The notes: generated from the sequence alone by a model not told the origin. Counted from the first letter of the stretch, positions 1 to 8,923 are shown. The stretch: DNA of 64,000 nt from Streptomyces xinghaiensis S187 (GCF_000220705.2 NZ_CP023202.1:6788501-6852500), one strand, 5' to 3'. Numbers and translations are program-made.

Positions 1-965
1 GTTACCCCGTCCGTGAAGAGCAGCAGCGTGTTGCCCTCCGGCAGATCGAACTCCTCGATGCGGCGCGGTTCCGGGGAGAGCCCGACGAGCCCGAGCGGCA
101 CCCCGGGGTCCGCCAGCGGCAGGGGACCGCTCTTCTCCGGGTCCTCGCAGACCAGACACGGCAGGAGGTGACCGCAGTTGACGACGAGACCGCACGACCG
201 TTCGTCGAAGGTGAGGACCAGCGCGGTCACGAAGCGCTCCGGCTCGCCGGTCCGGCTGGCGAAGCTGTTGTGCCGTTCGACGGCGGACTCCAGGGCGTCC
301 ACGACCCCCAGCAGGCCGGGCTCGCGCTGTGCGGCCTCGCGGAACGCGCCGAGCACGGAGAACGCGGTGCCGATGGCCGGCAGCCCCTTGCCCTGCACAT
401 CCGCGATCAGCACCCGGGTGCCGTACGGCGACATCGCGATCTCGTAGATGTCACCGCCCACCATGCTGTCCTCCTCGACCGGCTGGTAGAGGCCGTCGAT
501 GACGACCTCCGGGGTGCGGAAGGGCAGCGGCCGCAGCAGCTGCCGCTGGAGCCCGGCCGCCGCCGACCGGAGGCGGCTGACCTCCGCGTTGCGGTGGATG
601 CGGTACCGGCAGGCCCCGATGCTCAGGGCGCTCATCAGGGCGGTGGCGAAGGTCGGCGGAATGACCTCCGCGACGTCCAGGCGGATGCCGAGCAGCACGA
701 CGAACAGCGTGGCGGTGCTCCACAGGGCGGTGAGCACGGTCTGCCGGACGGATCCGATGACCGCCACGATGGGCGGCAGGAAGGCCATGAGCGACACCAC
801 GCGCCCTTCGTCCTCCACCAGACGGCCGACGGTGAAGAGGACGAGGGAGGCCAGGAAAACCATCAGCAGCAGAACGGGTGTCTCCAGCAGCGCGTCCCGG
901 CGTCGTGTGGACGCGGGCTGCCAGGGGGACACCGTCATGGGCCCCGGACTGTCGCTCTTCGGCAC
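1..965 (-). CDS. SpoIIE/PP2C-type membrane serine phosphatase (3' end outside window)
   Basis: The reverse strand encodes an RsbU/SpoIIE-like protein phosphatase. After a short cytosolic N-terminus there are about three hydrophobic segments (near residues 30-50, 75-95 and 105-120). A PP2C/SpoIIE catalytic domain follows, with the hallmark stretches VGGDIYEI, LIADVQGKG and, at the window edge, LLFTDGV. The family dephosphorylates anti-sigma antagonists in partner-switching circuits or regulates morphogenesis. I chose the GTG at 965 because GGGGAG lies about 5 nt upstream; an ATG at 938 is the alternative. The C-terminus runs off the left edge. The gene is 21 nt downstream of the helical gene at 987-1484 and probably in the same operon. 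Confidence 0.88.
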   Translation of the reverse strand, partial: MPKSDSPGPMTVSPWQPASTRRRDALLETPVLLLMVFLASLVLFTVGRLVEDEGRVVSLMAFLPPIVAVIGSVRQTVLTALWSTATLFVVLLGIRLDVAEVIPPTFATALMSALSIGACRYRIHRNAEVSRLRSAAAGLQRQLLRPLPFRTPEVVIDGLYQPVEEDSMVGGDIYEIAMSPYGTRVLIADVQGKGLPAIGTAFSVLGAFREAAQREPGLLGVVDALESAVERHNSFASRTGEPERFVTALVLTFDERSCGLVVNCGHLLPCLVCEDPEKSGPLPLADPGVPLGLVGLSPEPRRIEEFDLPEGNTLLLFTDGV

Positions 966-986
966 CGTGCTCCCCGTCCGCGTGAT

Positions 987-1484
987 TCAGTCGGCCGTGG
1001 CCAGGACTTGGGGCGCGGCGTCCTTCAGCCGCGTCGTCAGCCAGCCGATCTGGCCGAGGGTCCCGGGGTGCAGCTCCTCCACGTCGGCCAGCAGCTCCTG
1101 GTCGCGGACGGCCCGCGCGACCTGGCCGAGCAGCAGCCACAGGAGGCTCACCTCCTGGGCGGCGAGGAAGAGATGGCGCAGATCGCGCAGGAGGAGCTGC
1201 CCGGCGGAGGTGTGGTGGCCCCGCCGCTCGGAGGACTTCCGCCGCACGGCGTCCAGGAGATGCGACAGGGGCTCGCTGTGGCGGGGCTCGGAGAGGTCCC
1301 GTCCGTGGCGTCCGGCGGCGGCCCGCAGCCGGGCGGCGTGCTCCTCGCACCGCGCGGCCAGGGTGAGGCAGGGGTAGTGGGTGCCGTGGTCGGCGGCCTG
1401 GCGCTCGGCGACCCGGTGGAACTCCCGGGCCAGCGCCTCCTCGGCCTCGTGCAGTTCGGCGAGGAGTGCTCCGGTCCTGGTCAT
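987..1484 (-). CDS. Hypothetical alpha-helical protein, 165 aa
   Basis: I do not recognise a named family. The protein is predicted to be almost entirely helical, rich in Ala, Leu, Glu, Arg and His, and starts with a heptad-like stretch (MTRTGALLAELHEAEEALAR). There is no signal peptide. The His/Glu-rich helices could bind metal or pack as a four-helix bundle, but I see no clean hemerythrin signature. The ATG at 1484 is 2 nt downstream of the end of the molybdopterin oxidoreductase gene, so the two are very likely co-transcribed and translationally coupled. The phosphatase gene follows 21 nt downstream. A role tied to the oxidoreductase is inferred from position only. Confidence 0.7.
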   Translation of the reverse strand: MTRTGALLAELHEAEEALAREFHRVAERQAADHGTHYPCLTLAARCEEHAARLRAAAGRHGRDLSEPRHSEPLSHLLDAVRRKSSERRGHHTSAGQLLLRDLRHLFLAAQEVSLLWLLLGQVARAVRDQELLADVEELHPGTLGQIGWLTTRLKDAAPQVLATAD

Positions 1485-1486
1485 GG

Positions 1487-3982
1487 TCACGGCCTTCGGC
1501 CCTTCCCCGACGGCCCGGCCGCGGTGCTCCCGGCCGCGGTGCTTCCCGTTCCCGTGGTGCCGGGGGTCTCCCCGGCGGGGGTGACGGGCTCCGCGGTCAG
1601 GGTGCCGGGCGGCGGGGCGTCGGTCTGCCGGTCGGAGTCGGCCAGCCCGTGGGCGAGCGCGGTCGCCGCGGAGGAGATCTTCTGCACCCGGACCGCGCTG
1701 TACTTGTAGAGCGGTTGCTTGGACACCGGGTCCCACTCGGTCCGGGTGGTCTCGTTGGCGGCGCGGGTGTGCCGGCCGGGCTCGGTCTGGTCCCAGTAGC
1801 CGTAGTGGAACGGGACGAAGACGACCCCCCGCCGGGTGCCGCGGCACACCGCGGGCGCCTCGATCTCCCCGCGCCGGGACACCACGCGCACCAGGTCGCC
1901 GTCGGCGATGCCCAGCCCCCCGGCGTCCTCGGCGGAGAGCTGCACCCAGACGTCGGGGGCGGCCCGCCGCAGTTCGGGCGCCCGGCCGGTCCTGGTGCGG
2001 GTGTGCCAGTGGTGCACGGTGCGGCCGGTGGTGAGCTGCAGCGGATAGGTCTCGTCGACCGGTTCGTGCGGCGGGAGGTACGCCGCGGGCCGCAGCCGGG
2101 CCCGTCCGGCCGGGTCCTGGGCACGGTACTCGGCCGGCCCGTGCTGGGCGCCGGTGGTGAGGTCGTGCCCGTAGTCCTCGCACTGGTCGGCGCGGGTGGG
2201 GAAGACGTGGTCGGTGTAGAGCCGCTCGGTGCCGTCCGGCGCCCCGGGGGTGCAGGGCCACTGGACGCCGCCGGAGCCGCGCAGCCGCTCGTACGTCAGC
2301 GCGCTCTGGTCGCAGGGCCGGCCTCGGGTGAGGGCGGTGAAGTCCCGCCAGGCGTCCTCCGGGCTCCTCCAGGCGAGCAGCGGGCCCCCGTCCTTGTCGC
2401 GCAGGTCCATCCGGCGCGCGTACTCCAGCAGGATGTCGAAGTCGGCGCGGGCCTCGCCGGGCGGTTCGACAACCTTCTCGGAGAGATGGACCGTCCGGTC
2501 GGCGTTGGTGCAACAGCCCGTCTTCTCGCCCCACAGGGCGGCGGGAAGCACGACGTCGGCGAGTTCGGTGGTCTCGGTGCGGAAGGCGTCGGAGACGACG
2601 AGGAACAGCCCGTCCCGGCCGAGCACCGAGCGGATGCGGCGCAGCTCGGGGAGGGAGACCGCCGGGTTGGTGCCGGTCACCCAGAGGAACTTCACCGAGC
2701 CCTCCTCGCAGTACCGGAAGATCTCCATGGCGGGGGTGGGCGGTGCCCAGTGCGGGATGCGGAGCGGCTCGACGTTCCACGCCTCGGCGATCTCGCGGAC
2801 ATGGGCCTCGTTCTGCCAGTTGCGGAAGGCCGGCAGGGCGCCGTTGGCGCCGGTCTCGCGGGTGTTCTGGGCGGTGGGCTGGCCGTTCATCTGGAAGACG
2901 GTGCACCCGGGACGGCCGATCATCCCGCGCAGCAGATGCAGGTTGTTCACCTGCACGGCGGCGGCGGTCGCCTGGTGGGACTGGTAGACGCCCTGCAGCA
3001 CCGTGGACACCAGCCGCTCGCCGGTACCGAGGATCCGGGCGGCGGCGCGGATGTCCTCGGCCGGCACGCCACAGATCCCGGCCGCCCGGTCGGGGGACCA
3101 GTCCGCGACGGCGGCGGCCAGCTCCTCGTAGCCGGTGGTGTGCGCGTCGACGAACTCCCGGTCCAGCCGGCCGTGTTCGACGACCTCGTGGAGCAGCGCG
3201 TTGAGCAGCGCCACATTGGTGCCCGGACGGAGCGCCAGATGGACGTCGGCCTCGCGGGCGGTCGGGGTGAGCCGGGGGTCGGCGACCACCAGCCGGGGGC
3301 GGTCCGGGCCGTGCAGCCGGTCGAGCATCCGGGACCACAGCACGGTCTGCGTCTCGGCGGTGTTGTGCCCGACGAGGAAGAGGGTGTCGCACAGGTCGAC
3401 GTCGGTGTACGAGCCGGGGTCGCCGTCGCTGCCGAAGCTCTCGATCAGCGCCCACTCGGCGGTGGCGGTGCACAGCCGCGTATTGCCGTCGAGATGGGGG
3501 GTGCCGATGCCGCCGCGGGCGATGACGGTCTGCGCGTAGTACTCCTCGGCGAACAGCTGTCCGGAGGTGTAGAAGGCCATCGCCAGCGGCCCGTGCTCGG
3601 CGAGCACCTGCCGGGAGCGGTCGGTGACGGCCCGCAGGGCGGTGTCCCAGCCGGCGGGCTCCAGCCGGCCGGCGACCCGGACCAGGGGACGGGTGAGCCG
3701 GTCGGGGGAGTTGACGGCCTGCCAGCCGTACAGCCCCTTGGGCCCCAGCCGGCCGTGGCTGACGCGGTCCCGGGCGCGGCCCCGGACACCCACCATCCGG
3801 CCGTCGTGCGAGACGGCGATGTCCAGGCCGCAGCCGTTGGAGCAGAGGACGCAGACCGAGGGGACCCAGGTGTGGACCTCCGACTCGTCCACGGTCAGAT
3901 GGCGGTCCACGCGCTCGGGCCAGCGCTCTCCGGCACCGAACGGGGTGCGCGCTCCCCAGATGTCGACGGTGCGGTCGGTCAC
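1487..3982 (-). CDS. Molybdopterin (bis-MGD) oxidoreductase, nitrate reductase/formate dehydrogenase-like
   Basis: The 831-aa protein has the whole large-subunit architecture of the DMSO-reductase superfamily: an N-terminal iron-sulfur segment, the molybdopterin oxidoreductase core, and a C-terminal dinucleotide-binding domain with LQLTTGRTVHHWHTRTRTG near residue 650. Three Fe-S cysteines are visible (C44, C47, C51). The position where the fourth cysteine of the usual LCxKG motif would be reads LGPKG (G80). C171 in NTRLCTATAE is the likely Mo ligand. The MNGQPTAQNTRETGANG stretch is typical of the assimilatory nitrate reductase/formate dehydrogenase group. GTG start at 3982 with GGAG about 7 nt upstream. 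No electron-transfer or chaperone subunit is adjacent, so the substrate cannot be assigned. Confidence 0.9.
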   Translation of the reverse strand: MTDRTVDIWGARTPFGAGERWPERVDRHLTVDESEVHTWVPSVCVLCSNGCGLDIAVSHDGRMVGVRGRARDRVSHGRLGPKGLYGWQAVNSPDRLTRPLVRVAGRLEPAGWDTALRAVTDRSRQVLAEHGPLAMAFYTSGQLFAEEYYAQTVIARGGIGTPHLDGNTRLCTATAEWALIESFGSDGDPGSYTDVDLCDTLFLVGHNTAETQTVLWSRMLDRLHGPDRPRLVVADPRLTPTAREADVHLALRPGTNVALLNALLHEVVEHGRLDREFVDAHTTGYEELAAAVADWSPDRAAGICGVPAEDIRAAARILGTGERLVSTVLQGVYQSHQATAAAVQVNNLHLLRGMIGRPGCTVFQMNGQPTAQNTRETGANGALPAFRNWQNEAHVREIAEAWNVEPLRIPHWAPPTPAMEIFRYCEEGSVKFLWVTGTNPAVSLPELRRIRSVLGRDGLFLVVSDAFRTETTELADVVLPAALWGEKTGCCTNADRTVHLSEKVVEPPGEARADFDILLEYARRMDLRDKDGGPLLAWRSPEDAWRDFTALTRGRPCDQSALTYERLRGSGGVQWPCTPGAPDGTERLYTDHVFPTRADQCEDYGHDLTTGAQHGPAEYRAQDPAGRARLRPAAYLPPHEPVDETYPLQLTTGRTVHHWHTRTRTGRAPELRRAAPDVWVQLSAEDAGGLGIADGDLVRVVSRRGEIEAPAVCRGTRRGVVFVPFHYGYWDQTEPGRHTRAANETTRTEWDPVSKQPLYKYSAVRVQKISSAATALAHGLADSDRQTDAPPPGTLTAEPVTPAGETPGTTGTGSTAAGSTAAGPSGKGRRP

Positions 3983-4355
3983 GGAACGCTCCTGTCAGCT
4001 GGGGGACGGGCGGCTGCTCTCAGGGCTGCGTCTTCCGGGTGTTCCGGGGCCGCGATCTCCGGGGGACGGACCGACGCTAGCCGCACCGCCGTCCGCGCCG
4101 GGTCCTGCCACGCCTGTTCACCCGGCCGATGCCCCGGCCGGCGGACAGCGGCGGCGGCCGGCGAGCCGCCGGGACGGCGCGGCGGGCGGGACCCGGGAGA
4201 GCGAAGGGCCGGTACGGGGTACGAGGGGCGGGGCGGGACACGCGGCGCGGGAATATCCCGCGGCGTGGCGAGCAGGCGCAGCGAAGACCGTCCGGACGGC
4301 GGGCCGGGAGCCGGTCCGCCCCGGGCGGCACCCCACGACACGGAAGGAGCCCGCC
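3983..4355. other. Intergenic region between divergent genes
   Basis: This 373-bp stretch separates the oxidoreductase gene (leftward) from the small charged-protein gene (rightward). It must carry both promoters. I found no convincing gene: the open frames here are Arg/Pro/Gly-rich artefacts of high GC. No clear -10/-35 pair or palindrome stood out. Confidence 0.5.
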
Positions 4356-4550
4356 ATGACGGAACGGAACGAGCGGCAGCAGCCGGATCACAAGCCCGGC
4401 ACGGCGGCCGAGGAGGTCGAGGCGGAGATCCGGCGCGCCCAGGGAGAAGTGGTGCCCGACCAGGACGCCGCCGGGCGCGACGGCGAGAGCGGCGACGCGC
4501 TGACCACCAACGTCGAGGCCCAGCGGGACCCGGGGGACCCGCACCGGTGA
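4356..4550 (+). CDS. Small, charged, probably disordered protein, 64 aa
   Basis: A short hydrophilic protein rich in Glu, Asp, Gln, Arg and Pro, with no hydrophobic segment, no cysteine and no predicted fold beyond a central helix (AAEEVEAEIRRAQGEV). It starts at an ATG with GGAAGGA 8 nt upstream, which is the main evidence that it is real. It stands alone between a divergent oxidoreductase gene and a convergent phosphoesterase gene. I cannot assign a function. Confidence 0.65.
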   Translation: MTERNERQQPDHKPGTAAEEVEAEIRRAQGEVVPDQDAAGRDGESGDALTTNVEAQRDPGDPHR

Positions 4551-4574
4551 CCGTACCGCCGGCGCGGCGGCGGA

Positions 4575-4599
4575 CCGGCCGGGCCCGTGGTCCGGCCGG
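4575..4599. terminator. GC-rich hairpin between convergent genes
   Basis: CCGGCCGG at 4575-4582 can pair with CCGGCCGG at 4592-4599 across a 9-nt loop. It lies between the stop codons of the small protein gene and the phosphoesterase gene, so it could terminate both transcripts. There is no U-tract, as is usual in actinobacteria. Confidence 0.35.
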
Positions 4600-4619
4600 G
4601 TGACCACGGGCGCGTGACC

Positions 4620-5192
4620 TCAGCGCCGGGGCGGCAGGCGGTGCAGCCGTACACCGGTGAGCCGGCCCTCCCCGGCCTCGGCCGTCATGAACGTGCAGTG
4701 CGGCTGCCGGCGGCGGTCCGTCGGCGAGCCGGGGTTCAGCAGCCGCAGCCCGCCGGGCGCCTCGGTGTCCCACGGGATGTGGCTGTGGCCGAAGACCAGG
4801 ACGTCCAGATCGGGGAAGCGCCGGGCGCAGCGTTCCTCCCGGCCCCGCGCCGCCCCGGTCTCGTGGACGACGCCGAAACGCAGGCCGCCCAGCTCGGCGC
4901 GGGCCACTTCGGGCAGCCGGGCGCGCAGCTCCGGGCCGTCGTTGTTCCCGTGGACGCCGACCAGCCGGCGGGCCCGGGATTCCAGGAGGTCCAGGGTGGC
5001 CGTGTCCACCCAGTCCCCGGCGTGGATCACGACATCGGCGCCGGGCACCAGCTCCAGGAGCCGGGCCGGCAGTTCTTTCGCCCGCTTGGGGAGATGGGTG
5101 TCCGACATCAGGAGCAGCCGCAGGGGCCCGCCGCCGTCCGTGCGCCGCCCGTCGTCCGTCCTCCGGTCCGCGTCGCTCATCGCGTCGTTCAC
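4620..5192 (-). CDS. YfcE/MJ0936-type metallophosphoesterase, about 190 aa
   Basis: A compact calcineurin-like phosphoesterase with all five motifs: MSDTH (D31, H33), HAGD (residues 58-61), GNND (82-85), VVHETG, and FGHSH near the C-terminus. These bind two metal ions. Family members hydrolyse phosphodiesters or phosphomonoesters in the cytoplasm. The GTG at 5192 overlaps the TGA of the upstream gene (GTGA), suggesting translational coupling; an in-frame ATG at 5180 is the alternative. The natural substrate is unknown. Confidence 0.85.
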   Translation of the reverse strand: MNDAMSDADRRTDDGRRTDGGGPLRLLLMSDTHLPKRAKELPARLLELVPGADVVIHAGDWVDTATLDLLESRARRLVGVHGNNDGPELRARLPEVARAELGGLRFGVVHETGAARGREERCARRFPDLDVLVFGHSHIPWDTEAPGGLRLLNPGSPTDRRRQPHCTFMTAEAGEGRLTGVRLHRLPPRR

Positions 5193-6127
5193 CCTGGCGC
5201 ACCGCCCAGGGCCTCGGTGAGGCCGGTGAGCAGAGCGGTCTCGGGAGCCGAGTGGAATGCCTCGCTCCGCTGCCGGGCGAGTGCCCGGCCCTCGTCCAGG
5301 CACCAGGCCCACCAGCGGTCCAGCTCGGCCGTGTCCGCCTTCTCCACCGCCACCAGCGCGGGCCAGTCGCACGCCTGTGCCTGGGCGGTGAGTTTCGCAC
5401 CGCCCGCCACGGCGTCGACGGCGAGCACGGGGACACCGGCGCGCAGGCCGGTCACCAGTCCGTGCAGCCGGTTGGTGACGAGGACGTCGAGCCGTGCGAC
5501 GACGGCCTCGAACTGGGCGGCGGTGGCGGCCAGCCGCCAGTCGCCCGGGTCGAGCCGGGTCTCCACGTCGAGCCGCGCGCAGTCCTTGCCGTTCAGCCAG
5601 CCGGTGAGGGTGTCCCCGGCCGCCTCGTGCCGCCGCCGTCCGCCGTACTCGCCCTGGCCCCGGGTGAGCGCCACGCCGACGACGGGCGGGGCGGGGGAGC
5701 GGGGCGCGGAGACGGCCAGGTCGCGGCGGGGAGGCGCGTCCGGGGCGTCCCGGGCCAGCACCCGGTGGAAGCCGCGGACCGCCGGATCGGCGGCGTCCAG
5801 GACGGAGACGCCCACGGCGATGCGCAGGCAGTCCGGGAAGCGCCGGTGCAGATCCTCGATCTGGGGCCCGTGCAGCGGGCCGCAGATGAAGACGACCGCG
5901 CGGTAACGGCCGGGATCGGCCGCGTCGAGCCGCAGCCCCCGCGGATGGAAGCCGCCGCTCCAGGCGGTGTCGTACGCGGTGCCCTGCCGGTCCAGCGCGG
6001 CCCGGACGCGGTCCAGCGCCAGCAGGTCGCCCACGGTGGCCTCGCCGTGCAGAAAGCTGAACCAGCCGGTCAGCAGGACCCGGCCGCCCCGCGGTGCGGC
6101 GTCCGGCCCGTCCGTCGGCGTGCTCAC
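5189..6127 (-). CDS. Polysaccharide pyruvyl transferase-like protein, 312 aa
   Basis: The protein resembles the polysaccharide pyruvyl transferase superfamily. The N-terminal half carries LLTGWFSFLHGEATVGD, and the C-terminal half has the family's characteristic block (residues about 235-265: LDVLVTNRLHGLVTGLRAG) followed by a PVLAVD strand. True family members add ketal-pyruvate to sugars of extracellular polymers. There is no signal peptide or membrane segment. No polysaccharide synthesis genes are adjacent, so the acceptor is unknown. It is coupled by a 4-nt overlap to the downstream phosphoesterase. Confidence 0.75.
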   Translation of the reverse strand: MSTPTDGPDAAPRGGRVLLTGWFSFLHGEATVGDLLALDRVRAALDRQGTAYDTAWSGGFHPRGLRLDAADPGRYRAVVFICGPLHGPQIEDLHRRFPDCLRIAVGVSVLDAADPAVRGFHRVLARDAPDAPPRRDLAVSAPRSPAPPVVGVALTRGQGEYGGRRRHEAAGDTLTGWLNGKDCARLDVETRLDPGDWRLAATAAQFEAVVARLDVLVTNRLHGLVTGLRAGVPVLAVDAVAGGAKLTAQAQACDWPALVAVEKADTAELDRWWAWCLDEGRALARQRSEAFHSAPETALLTGLTEALGGAPG

Positions 6128-6359
6128 TGGTGTGTCCCTCCCCCTGGGGGCTGCTGCGGATGCGCTCCCGGATGCGGCGCGGCACGCGGCGGGCTGCTGC
6201 TGGAACCGTGCGGTCCCCCCTGCGGGTCCTCTGCCGTTCGAACAGTGCCCCGGCGGGTGCGCCGGACACTACGGTGGACCGCTGAGGCCTCCGGTGCGGT
6301 GTGGTCCCGACAGCTCCGTCACACCGGAGGCCTCGCCCCGCGCGTGCCGCCCGGAACCG

Positions 6360-6707
6360 TCAGGGGCGGTTGCCCTTGGGCTTGGCGCGCTGGTCGGGGG
6401 TGCCGTGCGGCGGCGGGTGGATCGGCTCGGGCGAGGTCGCGGGCGTGACGGGGGAGCCGCCCGCGGTGTGCCGCGCCGCCTGCCGGAGATCCTCGCCGCC
6501 CGGCGAGGGGGTGCCGCCACCGGCCAGCTGGAGCTGGCGGGTGTTGATCATTTCCAGGACCCGGGTCCGGTTGGCGTGCTCGTGCTCGTAGTGGCGCAGG
6601 ACCTCCAGCTCGGCGGAGTCCAGGGTGCGGAGGCGGTGCTCCAGTGCGCCGACCGGCAACTCGTCGTAGTCGGCCAGCGGGAGCGCCTCGCCGTCGTGCT
6701 TGCTCAT
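6360..6707 (-). CDS. Small protein with DUF8129-like helical domain, 115 aa
   Basis: Residues about 10-60 form a conserved-looking helical unit (DYDELPVGALEHRLRTLD, then ELEVLRHYEHEHANR). I recognise it as the short domain found in many actinobacterial lipid-droplet-associated and hypothetical proteins (DUF8129-like, from memory). The C-terminal half is Pro/Gly/Thr-rich and probably disordered. No signal peptide or membrane segment. The gene is monocistronic, separated from the upstream PPOX gene by a strong hairpin. Confidence 0.75.
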   Translation of the reverse strand: MSKHDGEALPLADYDELPVGALEHRLRTLDSAELEVLRHYEHEHANRTRVLEMINTRQLQLAGGGTPSPGGEDLRQAARHTAGGSPVTPATSPEPIHPPPHGTPDQRAKPKGNRP

Positions 6708-6775
6708 GGGCAGCCTCCTGCGTTTGCGTTCGGCCTCGGAAAGCCTTCGGGTTCCCGGCGGCCGATCTCCGAAAC

Positions 6776-6814
6776 GGGAGGAGCCGCCCGGGATGTCCGG
6801 GGGCGGCTCCTCCC
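6776..6814 (-). terminator. Strong rho-independent-like hairpin after the PPOX gene
   Basis: A perfect 14-bp stem (6776-6789 pairs with 6801-6814, GGGAGGAGCCGCCC) with an 11-nt loop. It lies 40 nt past the stop of the gene at 6854-7321 and before the next leftward gene. Confidence 0.7.
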
Positions 6815-6853
6815 GGCGGGGCCGTACCCATGGCGGGCCGGGAGGGCCGGGGA

Positions 6854-7321
6854 TCAGTCATCGGCCAGGCGGGGCGGGAAGCCGCCGGTGGCGACCGGGC
6901 CCCAGCCGGTGATCGTCACCCGGATCAGCGACTTGTTCTGGACCCGCATCGCCTCCCGGTACTCGTCCCAGTCGGGGTGCTCGCCGGAGACGCAGCGGAA
7001 GTACTCCACGAGAGGCTCCAGGGCCTCCGGCATGTCGAGGACCTCGGCGGTGCCGTCGACCTGCACGTACGGGCCGTTGAACTCGTCCGAGAGGACGCAC
7101 AGCGAAACCCGCGGGTCGCGGCGGGCGTTGCGGGCCTTCGCCCGCTCCGGATAAGTCGACATGACGACACGGCCCTCCGGGTCCACCCCGCAGGTGAGCG
7201 GGGACATCTGAGGCGAGCCGTCCCGCTTGCGGGTCATCAGGACCGCGTGGTGGCGCGGCCGGAGGAAGCCGAGGAGTTCGTCGCGGCTGACACGGTCGGC
7301 GGTGGCGATGGAACGGGGCAC
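6854..7321 (-). CDS. PPOX-class F420-dependent oxidoreductase, 155 aa
   Basis: The protein matches the pyridoxamine-phosphate-oxidase split-barrel fold of the actinobacterial F420-binding group. It shows an N-terminal helix, the beta strand HHAVLMTRKRDGSPQMSPL, the R-N-A-R-RDPRVSL segment, and a C-terminal IRVTITGWGPVATGGFPPR. Such enzymes use reduced deazaflavin F420 to reduce small molecules; the substrate cannot be read from sequence. Its length is typical. It ends before a strong terminator and is divergent from the acyltransferase gene. Confidence 0.85.
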   Translation of the reverse strand: MPRSIATADRVSRDELLGFLRPRHHAVLMTRKRDGSPQMSPLTCGVDPEGRVVMSTYPERAKARNARRDPRVSLCVLSDEFNGPYVQVDGTAEVLDMPEALEPLVEYFRCVSGEHPDWDEYREAMRVQNKSLIRVTITGWGPVATGGFPPRLADD

Positions 7322-7595
7322 GTGCTCTCCAGAGGTCGGTCGGTACGGGGCCGGGCGGGCCCCGCGCGACGTTCACCTACCCGGTGGGCGGGAGAACCCA
7401 CCGGCCCGGCCCGGCCCGGCCCGCGCTCCCGGTCCCCGGCCCGGCCGCTCGCACCCCGCTCCCGCCCGGTGCCGGGCCCGCCCCCGTGCCCCGCCGTGCC
7501 GTTACGGCCGGACGGCGGCGCGAGGGTCTGTACGGTGCAGGGAAGGGAAGGGCCCGCCGCCGACCGCGGGACGACACAGCGCTGGAGGTACACGG

Positions 7596-8873
7596 ATGTC
7601 GGGAGTGCCGCAGACCCCGGTGGAGGACCACCGGGACGCGCGGGAGGCCGGCCGGTCCGAGCCCGGTCCGAAGGCCGCACCCGGCTCCGGGGGCGCCGAA
7701 CGGGACCCCTTCTTCGACAACGCGAAACTGCTGGCGATGGTGCTGGTGGTGGTGGGCCACGCCTGGCAGCCGCTCAAGGACAGCCGCGCCGTCTGGGCCG
7801 CGTACTTCTTCCTCTACACCTTCCACATGCCGGTCTTCATCCTGCTCTCCGGCTACTTCTCGCGCACCTTCCGCGGCCGGCCCCGGCAGGTGCAGCGGCT
7901 CGTCGCGGCCGTCCTCGTGCCGTACGCGGTCTTCGAGACCGTCTACACCCTCTACGGCAACGCCGTCGACGACCGCGGCAACGACATCAGCCTGCTGACG
8001 CCCTGGTACCTGACCTGGTTTCTGATCGCCCTGTTCGTCTGGCGGCTCACCGCGCCGCTGTGGCTGGTGCTCCGCCCGTCCCTGGCCATCGGGCTGTCCG
8101 TCGTGATCGCTCTGCTCGGCGCGGCCTTCGACGCGGACCCCGTCCTCAATCTCGACCGGGTCCTGCAGTTCCTGCCGTTCTTCGTGCTCGGTCTGCTGAT
8201 GCGCCCGGAGCACTGGGACCTCGTCCGGTCCCGGTGGATGCGGATCATCTCCCTCCCCGTGTTCGCGGCGGGCGCGGTCACGGCCTACTGGGCCCGGGGC
8301 CGGGTGACCTCCGAGTGGGCGGTGCGCAGCAAGACCTGGGAGCAGCTCGGCGCCGACTGGCCGGCCGGCGTCGCCATGAGCCTGGCCCTGCTGGTCTGCT
8401 CGCTGCTGCTCGCCGCGTCCTTCCTCGCCTGGGTGCCGCGCCGGCAGCACTGGTTCACCGCCTTCGGCGCCGGGACGCTGGTGGCGTATCTGCTGCACGG
8501 TCTGATCATCCGCACCGCCGCCTGGGAGGGCTGGTACGAGCCGCGGTTCTGGCACACCCCGGCCGGCGAACTGCTGGTCACGGTGTTCGGTGTCGGCCTC
8601 GCGCTGGTGCTCACCTCGCCCCCCGTGCGCCGCGTCTTCCGCCCGGTCGTCGAACCGACACTGGACTGGGCGTTCCCCGGCAGGCCCGGTGCCGCGCCGG
8701 AGACGCCGCCGGGAGCGCGGACGGCGCCCGGGACCGGTGCGCGGGGCGGCCCGGAGGCCGGGTCGGAGGGCGGCCCGGAGTCCCGGCCGGAACGTGCCGA
8801 GGCCGGAGCGGCGACGGGCGCGGGCGCCGAGCCGGGAACGGGAGGGCGATCCGGATCCGGGAAGGCGCCCTGA
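7596..8873 (+). CDS. Integral membrane acyltransferase family 3 protein, 425 aa
   Basis: After a hydrophilic N-terminal tail the protein opens with FFDNAKLLAMVLVVVGHAW, the family-3 acyltransferase signature in which the catalytic His lies in the first membrane helix (His about residue 54). About ten hydrophobic helices follow, then a long Gly/Pro/Glu-rich C-terminal tail from about residue 350. Relatives (fucose 4-O-acetylase group) O-acylate sugars, antibiotics or cell-envelope polymers from cytosolic acyl-CoA. ATG at 7596 with GGAGG 7 nt upstream. It stands alone, divergent from the PPOX gene. Confidence 0.85.
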   Translation: MSGVPQTPVEDHRDAREAGRSEPGPKAAPGSGGAERDPFFDNAKLLAMVLVVVGHAWQPLKDSRAVWAAYFFLYTFHMPVFILLSGYFSRTFRGRPRQVQRLVAAVLVPYAVFETVYTLYGNAVDDRGNDISLLTPWYLTWFLIALFVWRLTAPLWLVLRPSLAIGLSVVIALLGAAFDADPVLNLDRVLQFLPFFVLGLLMRPEHWDLVRSRWMRIISLPVFAAGAVTAYWARGRVTSEWAVRSKTWEQLGADWPAGVAMSLALLVCSLLLAASFLAWVPRRQHWFTAFGAGTLVAYLLHGLIIRTAAWEGWYEPRFWHTPAGELLVTVFGVGLALVLTSPPVRRVFRPVVEPTLDWAFPGRPGAAPETPPGARTAPGTGARGGPEAGSEGGPESRPERAEAGAATGAGAEPGTGGRSGSGKAP

Positions 8874-8923
8874 GCCCGTCCCGGGCGCGGGGGCGGCGGG
8901 CGGCGCGACGCGCCGGCCGGCGA

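Noticed and set aside
168..1709. Long + strand open frame over the phosphatase and helical genes
   Set aside because: Antisense artefact of high GC; the opposite strand encodes recognisable domains with ribosome sites.
1466..4603. 1045-codon + strand open frame opposite the molybdopterin oxidoreductase
   Set aside because: Gly/Val/Arg-rich translation with no domain; the reverse strand has an intact molybdoenzyme.
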